Shown: in pieces, positions 44,536 to 53,307 of the stretch | How the letters are laid out: every line of letters starts with the position of its first letter | Numbering within the stretch: the stretch's first letter is position 1 | Assembly: GCA_031402435.1 (NCBI GenBank) | Contig: JANNSJ010000069.1 | Span: 124,001 to 188,000 of the forward strand | DNA length: 64,000 nucleotides | Source: UBA11986 sp031402435 | GTDB taxonomy: Bacteria > Bacteroidota > Ignavibacteria > UBA10030 > UBA6906 | Direction of reading: 5' to 3' | The notes under the pieces: generated by a model | Told to the model about the DNA's origin: nothing | The model's input: the letters and a program-made list of their open reading frames with translations, nothing else | The model's database searches: none | Position numbers and translations under genes: made by a program

Positions 44536-47500
44536 ATGTACTTATCCAAGCTGGAAATCATCGGGTTCAAATCGTTCGCCCAGAAGGTGAACCTCACCTT
44601 CGACAGCGGCATTTCTTCCATTGTCGGTCCGAACGGATGCGGCAAGACGAATATCGTTGATGCGATTCGTTGGGTGTTGGGTGAGCAGCGGTACAGCGCA
44701 TTGCGAAGCGAGAAGATGGAAGACGTGATCTTCAACGGAACGAAGACGCGCAAGCCGCTCGGTATGGCTGAAGCATCACTCGTTATCGAGAATACCAAGG
44801 GTATTCTTCCCTCCGAATATACCCAGGTGACCATCGGCAGGCGCGTCTATCGTTCAGGCGAAAGCGAATACCTGCTGAACAAGGTTCCGTGCAGGCTCAA
44901 AGACATTCTTGATCTTTTTATGGATACCGGGATGGGTGCGGATGCCTATTCGGTGATCGAATTAAAAATGGTCGAGACCATTCTCAGCGACAAGACTGAA
45001 GACCGCCGCAGGCTCTTTGAAGAAGCAGCCGGAGTTACCAAGTACAAGCATCGCCGGAAGGCCGCCTACAGGAAACTGGAGAGCGTACAGGCCGATTTGA
45101 TGCGCGTAAACGATATCGTTACCGAAGTGCAGAAGGCAGTGGCATCGCTCGAACGTCAGGCAAAGAAAGCTGAGCAGTACAACGAGGTTCATATCAAGCT
45201 CAAGGAGTTGGAGATTGATTTGATGGAACGTGAATATGCTCACACGTTCTCTCGCATGGCGCCGATTGAAGAACGTTTCCATGCGCTCTCCGCTGACAAG
45301 AACAGAATAGATGTCGATCTCTCCCAGGAAGAAGCGCAACTTGATCAGTTGCGCAGCAGAATGAGCGATGTCGAGAAGCGCCTTGCCGAGGCACAGCGCG
45401 ACGTCTCGACGCACATGGAGAAGATCAACAAGATCGAACAGAGGAACCTCGTTGCAGCGGAACGCATCAAGGCGCTGGAGAGCAACATTGTCCGATTCGA
45501 GGCGGAAAAGCTCGAACTGCACGACCAACTGGTGCAACTTGAGACCTCCAAGGTTACGCTGAACGAGCGGATCAAGGATTTTGAAGGTCAGGAACAAGTG
45601 TTGTCTGTCGAATTCGGTCAGAAGCAATCGGCGTTGCATGAGTTCAAAGCACATTTGGATGCGAGAAAATCTGAAGCCCAGAGCTTGAATGACAAAACGA
45701 TTGAACTCGTCCACCGGACCGCAGAAGTGCAGGCGCTTCAGGATCGAAAGAAGGGACGCGTTGAGAATTTGCAGGGACGTCGTTCTCATGCTGAGGAAGA
45801 AAGTACAGCCTATGCGCAGGAGATCCGGCGTGTTGACACGGAGACCGAAAAGCTATCCGCGGAAGACAAGCAATTGCGTCGCCAGTTCACTGAATCCGAA
45901 GTCCGGTTCTACGATGCTGAAGCAAACAAGAAACAATTGAAGGATCAGCTTGACGCGTTGCAGTTCAAGGAAGTTGAGCTGCGCGGCGAGCTTGAACGCA
46001 GGGCTGGTAAAATGGATTTCCTCAAAGCAGTGATCGAGAGCCGGGAAGGTGTCTCTGAAGGCGTCAGGTTTCTTTCCTCAACCGAAAAATGGTCTCCCAA
46101 ACGAAGGCTGACCGTTGCTGATGCGATTAATGCGGATGAAAAATATCGTGCAGCCATTGAATCTGCCCTTGGCGAATATTCGGGTCTTATCGTTGTGGAT
46201 ACGGTAGAAGATGCTGAGCGTGGCATTGCACTTCTCAAAGAGGAGCAGCGTGGGAAGTCCACCTTCGTGTGCCTCGATCGCCTGCCGGAGATCAATGCGA
46301 AGCTGAAACGTCCGAATGTTCCTGGTGTAATCGGATGGGCGATAGACCTGGCAAAATTTGATACGGCCTACAAGCCGTTGTTCAAATTCATTCTTGATCG
46401 TGTACTGGTTGTGGAGAACCGAAGCGCTGCCACGGGAGTTGCGCAACAGATGGCAGGAGTGCGATGTGTGACGTTGGAAGGCGAGGTTGCGACCGGAATC
46501 GGCATCACCAAAGGTGGCAGTCGCCGGCATGACGAAGGCGGCGCCATAGGCAAGCAGGCGCAAATGGAACAACTCAATCTTGAAATCGCCGCCCTCCAAA
46601 GTGAGCTCGAAGGTGTCAGGAGCCAGAAAGACGATATCCAGTCGCGTCACGATTCCATCGATCTCAGATCGTTTACCAATGCTGTCAAGAGCGTTGAAAA
46701 GGAAATGAACGGCGTTGAAATGCAGATGGCCCAACTGCAGTTCGAAAAGAAACGCGCAGGCGACATCATTGCAAAGAACCGGGAAGAAATTGATACGGTT
46801 GTGGCGGAAGTTGTCATCCTGACTTCCGAAATTGCAGAGTCTGAACCCGCCCTGGAGGCAATGCGCCAGGAAAGGACCGATGTCGAGCGAAAAGTGGGTG
46901 CCATCTCCAATGAGATCGAGGCGCTTGAACGCGAGTATGTTGAACACTCCAAAGTGGTGAACGACCTTGAGATCACGATTGTGAAACTCAAGGGCGAGTT
47001 GCAGAATGCGCAGAACGACCTCAAGCGGGCCGATGCGACAATTACCGATATTCATGCGACGCTTATGCGACGCGATCAGGATGTCCGCCAATCGCAGGTG
47101 GACATTGCTGCTGCTCAGGACATCCTGCAGGAGAACTCGATCGCTCTTGCCGACCTCGGTAGCGAACTCGGGCTGCTCGAAGAGAGGAAAGCCGCAGTTG
47201 AAGAGGAATCTTCTCACGCGCGCGAGGAGATCCACCGGATAGAGTTGAAGATCAAGGATGAGCGTCGCCATCACGACGATTCACTGAAGGCGACGCACGA
47301 ACTTGAATTGAAGATTGCCGAGTTGAAGGCAAAGGCCGAGCACATCAAAGCGCGGGCGTTGGAGGAATTCGAACTCACCGTCGAGCTTAAAACCTATCCC
47401 GATGAAGAGTTTGTGGATTTTGCCGCGTTGCGCGAAGAGATCCAGCGGTTTAGAGACAAAGTCAAATCACTGGGCAACATCAACTTCGCCGCGTTTGAGG

Positions 47501-48102
47501 AATACAATACCGAGAAGCAGCGCATGGAATTCCTCACCGGGCAGCGCGCTGACTTGATTGAGGCTGAGAAGACCCTGCTTGCGACAATCGAAGAGATCAA
47601 CACAACGGCGCAAAACAAGTTTCTGCAGACGTTTGATCTCATCCGGAAAAACTTTGCCGAGATATTCAAGAGTCTTTTTGATCCCGGCGACGAGGCGGAC
47701 TTGCGGTTGGAAGAAGGCGTTGACCCTCTCGAAGCGAACATTGATATCATCGCGAAGCCACGCGGCAAGCGACCGACCTCGATCAACCTGCTCTCCGGAG
47801 GAGAGAAGACGCTCACTGCAACAGCGCTATTGTTTGCCATCTATCTCGTCAAGCCGAGCCCCTTCTGTATTCTCGATGAAGTGGATGCTCCACTTGACGA
47901 TGCGAACGTTGATCGCTTCACGAAACTTCTCCGCAAGTTCTCCAACAATACGCAGTTCATCGTTGTTACACACAACAAGCGCACGATGGAAGCGGCGAAC
48001 GCGCTGTATGGCGTTACCATGGAGGAAGAGGGTGTTTCGAAACTCGTCACCGTCCGCTTCAATGCGGCCGCAGTCCGTTCCGCGGAACTGGTGTCCGGAT
48101 AG
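44536..48102 (+). CDS. smc: Chromosome segregation ATPase SMC
   Basis: This 1188-residue protein has the full SMC plan. It shows an N-terminal Walker A (GPNGCGKTN, ~31-39), long coiled coils (~165-490 and ~670-1000), a hinge (~500-660 with GVSEGVRFL and GEVATGIGITKGG) and a C-terminal ABC signature LLSGGEKTL (~1085). The Walker B ILDEVDAPLDDAN and D-loop follow. SMC compacts and resolves the chromosome with ScpA/ScpB, neither of which is adjacent. The stop codon overlaps the GTG of the next gene by one base. Confidence 0.97.
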   Translation: MYLSKLEIIGFKSFAQKVNLTFDSGISSIVGPNGCGKTNIVDAIRWVLGEQRYSALRSEKMEDVIFNGTKTRKPLGMAEASLVIENTKGILPSEYTQVTIGRRVYRSGESEYLLNKVPCRLKDILDLFMDTGMGADAYSVIELKMVETILSDKTEDRRRLFEEAAGVTKYKHRRKAAYRKLESVQADLMRVNDIVTEVQKAVASLERQAKKAEQYNEVHIKLKELEIDLMEREYAHTFSRMAPIEERFHALSADKNRIDVDLSQEEAQLDQLRSRMSDVEKRLAEAQRDVSTHMEKINKIEQRNLVAAERIKALESNIVRFEAEKLELHDQLVQLETSKVTLNERIKDFEGQEQVLSVEFGQKQSALHEFKAHLDARKSEAQSLNDKTIELVHRTAEVQALQDRKKGRVENLQGRRSHAEEESTAYAQEIRRVDTETEKLSAEDKQLRRQFTESEVRFYDAEANKKQLKDQLDALQFKEVELRGELERRAGKMDFLKAVIESREGVSEGVRFLSSTEKWSPKRRLTVADAINADEKYRAAIESALGEYSGLIVVDTVEDAERGIALLKEEQRGKSTFVCLDRLPEINAKLKRPNVPGVIGWAIDLAKFDTAYKPLFKFILDRVLVVENRSAATGVAQQMAGVRCVTLEGEVATGIGITKGGSRRHDEGGAIGKQAQMEQLNLEIAALQSELEGVRSQKDDIQSRHDSIDLRSFTNAVKSVEKEMNGVEMQMAQLQFEKKRAGDIIAKNREEIDTVVAEVVILTSEIAESEPALEAMRQERTDVERKVGAISNEIEALEREYVEHSKVVNDLEITIVKLKGELQNAQNDLKRADATITDIHATLMRRDQDVRQSQVDIAAAQDILQENSIALADLGSELGLLEERKAAVEEESSHAREEIHRIELKIKDERRHHDDSLKATHELELKIAELKAKAEHIKARALEEFELTVELKTYPDEEFVDFAALREEIQRFRDKVKSLGNINFAAFEEYNTEKQRMEFLTGQRADLIEAEKTLLATIEEINTTAQNKFLQTFDLIRKNFAEIFKSLFDPGDEADLRLEEGVDPLEANIDIIAKPRGKRPTSINLLSGGEKTLTATALLFAIYLVKPSPFCILDEVDAPLDDANVDRFTKLLRKFSNNTQFIVVTHNKRTMEAANALYGVTMEEEGVSKLVTVRFNAAAVRSAELVSG

Positions 48103-48833
48103 TGGCGCTGAAGATCTTCGTGGATTTCGACGGCACGATTACGAAGACTGATGTTGGCAATGCATTTTTCCGGAAGTATGTTGGTCATGAACCCTATGAT
48201 GAACTGCTGCGGAAGTACAAGTCAGAGGAGATTTCGGCCAGGGAATGTTTTCGCCGGGGGATCGCAGCCATTGGCAAACTGGATAAGCAAGAAGTCGCAA
48301 GGTTTGCCAGGGATCAGGAGATTGACTCGACATTCAAAGAATTTGTTTCGTTCTGTCGGGAGGATGGAGTCCAGTTTCACATCGTAAGTGATGGACTTGA
48401 TTTCTACATCAATGAAATCCTTGCAGCAAATGGAATCGATGGAGTCTCTTTCTTCTCTAACAGGATGGAGTTTGTTTCCTCTGATGAATCCGGTAAACAT
48501 GATCTACGGATCAGTTTTCCCCATGCAGATGCCGAGTGTCAGCGCTGCGCATGCTGCAAGCGCAACATCATGCTGACGCGTGCTGGCGATGAGGACATTA
48601 TCGCGTACGTTGGAGAGGTTTATTCGGATCGATGCCCCGTACAGTATGCGGATATTGTATTCGCCAAGGATCAGTTGCAGACGTTCTGCCAGGAGCAGAA
48701 TATCTCATATTACCTCTACGATTCGTTTCATGATGTTGTCGGGCGGTTGAGAATGTTGCTTGCGAAGAAAAAACTACGCAAGCGGTTTGCCGCCGAAGTG
48801 AAGAGGAAGGAACTCTTCATGCGTGAGCCGTAA
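48102..48833 (+). CDS. MtnX-like HAD-IB phosphatase
   Basis: This encodes 243 residues from a GTG start that shares a base with the smc stop. The HAD motif I FVDFDGTITKTD, motif II HIVSDGLD and the VGEVYSDRC region (motif III/IV) fit the MtnX-like branch of HAD-IB phosphatases. CQRCACCKR in the middle (three cysteines plus neighbours) is a possible metal site. The substrate is unknown; a methylthioribulose-type or phosphoserine-like compound is possible. Close coupling to smc may only reflect gene packing. Confidence 0.82.
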   Translation: MALKIFVDFDGTITKTDVGNAFFRKYVGHEPYDELLRKYKSEEISARECFRRGIAAIGKLDKQEVARFARDQEIDSTFKEFVSFCREDGVQFHIVSDGLDFYINEILAANGIDGVSFFSNRMEFVSSDESGKHDLRISFPHADAECQRCACCKRNIMLTRAGDEDIIAYVGEVYSDRCPVQYADIVFAKDQLQTFCQEQNISYYLYDSFHDVVGRLRMLLAKKKLRKRFAAEVKRKELFMREP

Positions 48834-48888
48834 TAATGGCGGTTCATGTTGAATATAGATCGCTTCTTGTCTTATATCGTATATACGC

Positions 48889-49494
48889 ATGTCATCAGAA
48901 CAGCCCGATATTCGCCGGCTGATTTTTACATACCGCAGTTACACACCCATTCCATTTCTTCTCGTCATGATCTGGTTTGCAGAACCGACTCCTGTGAGTA
49001 TGATGCTTGGATTTCTTCTGATGCTCTCCGGAGAGTCATTGCGTTTCTGGGGAGTGTCGATTGCGGGAAGCGAAACCCGGACAACGGGCAAGGTCGGCGG
49101 CACATACCTGATTTCTAACGGGCCGTTTGCTTACGTGCGCAATCCGCTCTACGTTGGCAACATGCTCTTGTATGCGGGAGTAGGTGTTATGTCGATGGCA
49201 TTGTATCCGTGGCTGTTGATCGTTGCGGTGGTTTGGTTCTATATCCAGTACTCTCTCATCGTATCGCAGGAGGAAGAGTACCTGGGTCAGCGTTTCGGTG
49301 AAGAGTTTGAAGAATACAAAAGGGGCGTCGGGCGGTTCATCCCAAAAATGAAGCGCTATGTTTCTCCCAACCCTCCCCCGAAATCAGTAAGTGCGAATGA
49401 AGGATTGGCATCCGAACGGCGTACGCTCCAAGCCATCGGACTTGTTACGTTGTTGATCGTTGGGAAGTATATGTATCTCCAGTGGCTGGTGTGA
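48889..49494 (+). CDS. Isoprenylcysteine carboxyl methyltransferase-like membrane protein
   Basis: This 201-residue polytopic protein has the ICMT/PEMT-type motif SNGPFAYVRNPLYVGNMLLY, followed by a helix and an EEEYLGQRFGEEFEEYKRGV segment. That is typical of SAM-dependent membrane methyltransferases. Bacterial members methylate lipids or unknown small molecules. It overlaps lpxB in the strict sense only if the longer lpxB start is used; with ATG 49500 there is a 5-bp gap, so translational coupling to lpxB is likely. Confidence 0.8.
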   Translation: MSSEQPDIRRLIFTYRSYTPIPFLLVMIWFAEPTPVSMMLGFLLMLSGESLRFWGVSIAGSETRTTGKVGGTYLISNGPFAYVRNPLYVGNMLLYAGVGVMSMALYPWLLIVAVVWFYIQYSLIVSQEEEYLGQRFGEEFEEYKRGVGRFIPKMKRYVSPNPPPKSVSANEGLASERRTLQAIGLVTLLIVGKYMYLQWLV

Positions 49495-49499
49495 CGCGC

Positions 49500-50633
49500 A
49501 TGCTGCAGCGGGTGATGATGATTGCGGGAGAGGCTTCGGGCGACCTTCACGGCTCGCGGGTGATTCACGAATTGAGGAAACGGCGTCCTTCCGTTGAGGT
49601 CTACGGTATCGGCGGTGATGCGATGCAGCGGGAGTCAATGGAGTTGTTGTACCATTCGTCATTGCTCTCGTTCATGGGGTTCGTTGAGGTAGTCAGGCAC
49701 GTGTCGTTGATTCGAGAAGTTGAGAAAGGCCTGGAAAAGGTGCTCAACGAACGTCGGCCTGATGTGTTGGTGTTGATCGACTATCCGGGCTTCAATCTTA
49801 GGTTTGCAAGAACGGCAAAGCGCCACGGTATCAAGGTTCTGTATTTTATCAGTCCGCAAGTGTGGGCATGGCACAAGAGTCGTGTGAAGAAGATGAGATC
49901 ATTGGTTGACAGGATGAAAGTGGTCTTCCCGTTTGAGGTGGAGTTGTACGCAAAAGAAGGCATCAACGTTGAGTTCGTCGGTCATCCGCTTGCTGAATCA
50001 TTGCACTCCTCAATGACACGGGAAGAGTTTTGCGTATCGGCGGGATTGAACGCAGACAGGAAAATCCTGGGGCTTCTTCCGGGAAGCAGGAAGCAGGAGA
50101 TCGAAAAGATTTTCCCGACAATGCTTGAAGCTGCCACCAGATTGCAACGAACACACAACGTGCAAGTGGCCGTCGGTGTTGCGTCAAACCTCGGAGCGAG
50201 TGAACTAAAGCGATTCGTTCCGCATGACTCCGGGATTGTACTTGTTGAGCATAAGACGCATGAGCTTATGCGGCACTCTGATGCTGTAATTGTTACATCG
50301 GGTACTGCGACCCTTGAGACTGGATGGTTTGGTACACCGATGATCGTTGTCTACAAAACATCACCTGTATCGTTCCTTATCGGTCGCATGCTTGTGGATG
50401 TTGCCAATATCGGGCTTGTGAATATCGTAGCCGGAAAAGCCATCGTCCCGGAGTTTCTCCAGAATGAGATGACGGCAGAACGCCTGGCCGGGGCGATTGA
50501 TCGAATTTTCAATGATGAAACGTATCGGAAGACAATGAGCCTCGAGCTCTCACACATCAAACAGAAATTGGGTCAGACGGGCGCCTCGGCACGCGTTGCT
50601 GAAGGTATCATCGAGCTTGGAGAGGCGGCATGA
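49500..50633 (+). CDS. lpxB: Lipid-A-disaccharide synthase
   Basis: This encodes 377 residues from ATG 49500 (GTG 49482 would add six). LpxB condenses UDP-2,3-diacylglucosamine with lipid X to make the lipid A disaccharide at the inner membrane. The start MMIAGEASGDLHG, plus SFMGFVEVVRH, YFISPQVWAWHKSRVKKM, FVGHPLAES, LLPGSRKQEIE and VTSGTATLETGWFGTPMIVVY, are diagnostic. It shows that the organism makes lipopolysaccharide-type outer membrane. The stop overlaps the next gene (ATGA). Confidence 0.96.
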   Translation: MLQRVMMIAGEASGDLHGSRVIHELRKRRPSVEVYGIGGDAMQRESMELLYHSSLLSFMGFVEVVRHVSLIREVEKGLEKVLNERRPDVLVLIDYPGFNLRFARTAKRHGIKVLYFISPQVWAWHKSRVKKMRSLVDRMKVVFPFEVELYAKEGINVEFVGHPLAESLHSSMTREEFCVSAGLNADRKILGLLPGSRKQEIEKIFPTMLEAATRLQRTHNVQVAVGVASNLGASELKRFVPHDSGIVLVEHKTHELMRHSDAVIVTSGTATLETGWFGTPMIVVYKTSPVSFLIGRMLVDVANIGLVNIVAGKAIVPEFLQNEMTAERLAGAIDRIFNDETYRKTMSLELSHIKQKLGQTGASARVAEGIIELGEAA

Positions 50634-51469
50634 AGAATTATGTTGCCCTTGCAATCCTCGTTCCGGGACTGATATTTGTTTCGTGCGGTCCGGCTCCGGA
50701 AACCACCAAACAGCCACAACCATCGTCTCTCGATACCCAGGAAGCATTCTACAAAGTCGGGCATCAGTTTTATGTTGAGCAGAATTTTGACAGCGCTGAT
50801 GTGTACTTGAAAAAGGCCTCCGCAATGGACGCGTCCTACCTTGCTCCGTTGAACGAACTTGCCGAGATGAACTACACGTTGGGTATGCAGCAATCCGGAG
50901 AGAAAAATCCAAAAAGAATGGATCACTTCAGGAAGTCATTCGGGTATTTCAGCAAGATCGAATTGCTGGGTCCAAAGGACACTGGGATTTATGAACGATT
51001 GAGTGAGTTGAGCAACGCACTCGACGATGACAAGGCTCTCGTAAAATATGCCAGGAAGAATGCTGATGTCTACCCGTACGATCGTCAGTATTTCAATCTC
51101 GGGTTTGCCTACTTCCAGGTGGGAGACTATCAGAATGTTGTGAAGACACAGAAAGAGGCTGTCGAGAAGTTCAAAGGCTCAACCTACATCGGCAGCCTCT
51201 ACCGGCAGCTCGGACGTGCGTATATGAAGATCGACCGGGACCAAACAGCCGAGCGTACCTTCGACGCGGGCATCAACGCTGTGGATTCAGTCATTGCCGA
51301 TCAAAAGAAAACGAATACCGGTTTCACGTCCAGCGATGAGTATCGCCGTCTCATGGATGATAAGATCGGGATGCTGATTTCCTTAAAAGGTCTCCATCAG
51401 ACATATCGTGCATCAGACAAGCTTCAGAAAGTCGACCAACAGCTCAAGGATCTTGGTTACGCGAAGTAA
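50630..51469 (+). CDS. TPR-repeat lipoprotein
   Basis: This 279-residue protein has a lipoprotein signal (ALAILVPGLIFVSC, lipobox Cys ~20). The mature part is built of tetratricopeptide-like helix pairs (~40-270), e.g. FNLGFAYFQVGDYQNVVKTQ and RQLGRAYMKIDRDQTAERTF. It is predicted to be anchored at the periplasmic face of the outer membrane as a protein scaffold. Its location between lpxB (4-bp overlap) and lpxK suggests a link to envelope assembly, but the function is unknown. Confidence 0.82.
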   Translation: MKNYVALAILVPGLIFVSCGPAPETTKQPQPSSLDTQEAFYKVGHQFYVEQNFDSADVYLKKASAMDASYLAPLNELAEMNYTLGMQQSGEKNPKRMDHFRKSFGYFSKIELLGPKDTGIYERLSELSNALDDDKALVKYARKNADVYPYDRQYFNLGFAYFQVGDYQNVVKTQKEAVEKFKGSTYIGSLYRQLGRAYMKIDRDQTAERTFDAGINAVDSVIADQKKTNTGFTSSDEYRRLMDDKIGMLISLKGLHQTYRASDKLQKVDQQLKDLGYAK

Positions 51470-51507
51470 AGGCTCCTATCGATGAGCTGTGCTGGCGAAA
51501 GGGCGTT

Positions 51508-52557
51508 ATGAAGCTTCTCGTATTGCCGTTTTCCTGGCTGTATGCGTTGATCATGATCTGCCGCAATAAAGCGTTTGACATGGGAGTGTTGAAGGTGGAG
51601 GATGTTGGTGTCCCGGTTATTTCGGTTGGAAATATGACCATGGGTGGAACCGGGAAAACGCCGCTGGTTGAGTACATCGTCAGGCTGTGTCTCGCACGCG
51701 GAAGGAAGGTGGCAGTAGTCAGCAGAGGGTACAGGCGTGAATCAAGGGGCACGGTTGTTGTTTCTGATGGGAAGATATTGCTTGCAAATGCGCTTCAGGG
51801 CGGCGATGAACCTGTGCAGATTGCGAAGAAGTTTCCAGAAGCCATTGTCGTCGTCGGCGGACGGCGCGTGGAAGCAGCACGGAAAGCGGTGACCGAATTG
51901 AAGGCAGATGTGATTGTGCTGGATGACGGATTTCAACATCGATACATCAAGAGAACTCTGGATATTGTGGTTCTTGATTCAAGGAAGGATGTGTCTACGA
52001 TACCGATGATTCCAGCCGGTGAGAGGCGTGAACCACTAAGCGGAATCGAGCGGGCACACCTCGTTGCCTTCTCAAAGTCACAGAGGACTGCAGGCGGTGT
52101 CGGGTCACGTTGGATGTTGAACATATCAGGGGGATCACGAATTCACTTTGGGTATTCGCTTGACCGGATTCTTCGTGCAGGCTCTGACAAGCGGTTCTCT
52201 CCCATGGAAATGAAAGGCACCAGACTGTTTCTCTTCAGCGGGATCGGAGATCATGCAGGTTTTGTTGATCTGATGGCGCGGTCAGGACTTGACGTTATTG
52301 GCGATATGAGGTTCCCAGACCACCATGCATACACGAAGGCCGATCTCCAGAGAATCTTTGAGGGACTAAGAGGAGCCGACGCACTGCTTACAACGGAAAA
52401 AGACTTTGTCCGGCTCACGGGAACCTCCGAACTCCTCGAAGAGATCATGCAGCACTGCCCGCTCCACTACGCGGGGATTGCCGTTGACATACTTCAGAAC
52501 AAGAGGGAGATTGACTCGATGATTGACAGATGTCTGACAGGGAAAGTCGCGTCATGA
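51508..52557 (+). CDS. lpxK: Tetraacyldisaccharide 4'-kinase
   Basis: This encodes 349 residues. LpxK phosphorylates the 4' position of the lipid A disaccharide using ATP. The Walker A loop SVGNMTMGGTGKTP, VVSRGYRR, IVLDDGFQHR and the C-terminal FPDHHAYTKADL and LLTTEKDFVRL segments are diagnostic. The N-terminal membrane helix (LPFSWLYALIMICRN) is present. It overlaps the following amidotransferase gene by 4 bp. Confidence 0.95.
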   Translation: MKLLVLPFSWLYALIMICRNKAFDMGVLKVEDVGVPVISVGNMTMGGTGKTPLVEYIVRLCLARGRKVAVVSRGYRRESRGTVVVSDGKILLANALQGGDEPVQIAKKFPEAIVVVGGRRVEAARKAVTELKADVIVLDDGFQHRYIKRTLDIVVLDSRKDVSTIPMIPAGERREPLSGIERAHLVAFSKSQRTAGGVGSRWMLNISGGSRIHFGYSLDRILRAGSDKRFSPMEMKGTRLFLFSGIGDHAGFVDLMARSGLDVIGDMRFPDHHAYTKADLQRIFEGLRGADALLTTEKDFVRLTGTSELLEEIMQHCPLHYAGIAVDILQNKREIDSMIDRCLTGKVAS

Positions 52558-53267
52558 TACTTGGGATTACGGACACACTCAAGCCTAATTTGCAGGTGTA
52601 TATCGAGTGGATTCGGAGAGTCGCTGTAGATGGTGATATCATTACTCTTTCATATCTTCAATCCAATCTCAACGATCTGGAACGATGTGATGGTGTTGTA
52701 TTAACTGGCGGTGGCGATATCCACCCGAAGTTCTATGGACGGGAAGATGCGGTCTCGTTGGTTCACAGCGTGAACGAAACCCGCGATGAATTTGAGTTTG
52801 CGGTTGTCAACAAAGCCATCGAGAATAATTTGCCAATCCTTGGAATCTGTCGTGGCATGCAAGTGTTCAATGTTGCACTCGGCGGGACGATGATCCCTGA
52901 CGTACAAACTGCGGGCTACAAGGACCATGGCAAGGGAAAAGCCGCGGAAATCGATCCCCGGCATAGTGTACGAATTCAACAAGGCACTCTCTTTCATTCC
53001 ATCATTGAATTGAACGAAGGTGAAGTGAATACAAATCATCATCAGGCAGTTGACAGGCTCGGTCGGGGATTGAAGGCAACAGCCTGGTCGCCCGATGGAC
53101 TTGTCGAAGGCCTTGAATGGGAGCAACCCGCAGGCAAAGTGTTCCTTGAATTGGTGCAATGGCATCCGGAGCGGATGACAGATTTCGAGAGTCCGTTGTC
53201 GAAAGGGTTATTGGATCGTTTCATCCGAGAAATTCAAGCGTCAAAGAAATTGCAGGTATCATCATAG
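52554..53267 (+). CDS. Class I amidotransferase-like hydrolase (peptidase C26, PuuD type)
   Basis: This encodes 237 residues from ATG 52554, which overlaps the lpxK stop (ATGA); ATG 52530 would add eight residues. The nucleophile elbow LGICRGMQVFN, the oxyanion-side VVLTGGGDIHP and the catalytic VQWHPERM (His-Glu) are intact. The family hydrolyses gamma-glutamyl conjugates such as gamma-glutamyl-GABA. The substrate is not determined by context, which is lpxK on one side and ppdK on the other. Confidence 0.87.
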   Translation: MILGITDTLKPNLQVYIEWIRRVAVDGDIITLSYLQSNLNDLERCDGVVLTGGGDIHPKFYGREDAVSLVHSVNETRDEFEFAVVNKAIENNLPILGICRGMQVFNVALGGTMIPDVQTAGYKDHGKGKAAEIDPRHSVRIQQGTLFHSIIELNEGEVNTNHHQAVDRLGRGLKATAWSPDGLVEGLEWEQPAGKVFLELVQWHPERMTDFESPLSKGLLDRFIREIQASKKLQVSS

Positions 53268-53307
53268 CTACATCATCCAGGAAAACGAATACTCTTAAGG
53301 ATTACAT

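Noticed and set aside
46078..47274. Long minus-strand frame of 398 codons inside smc
   Set aside because: It is antisense to the coiled-coil part of an intact smc gene; its protein shows no family motif and the codon pattern belongs to the plus strand.
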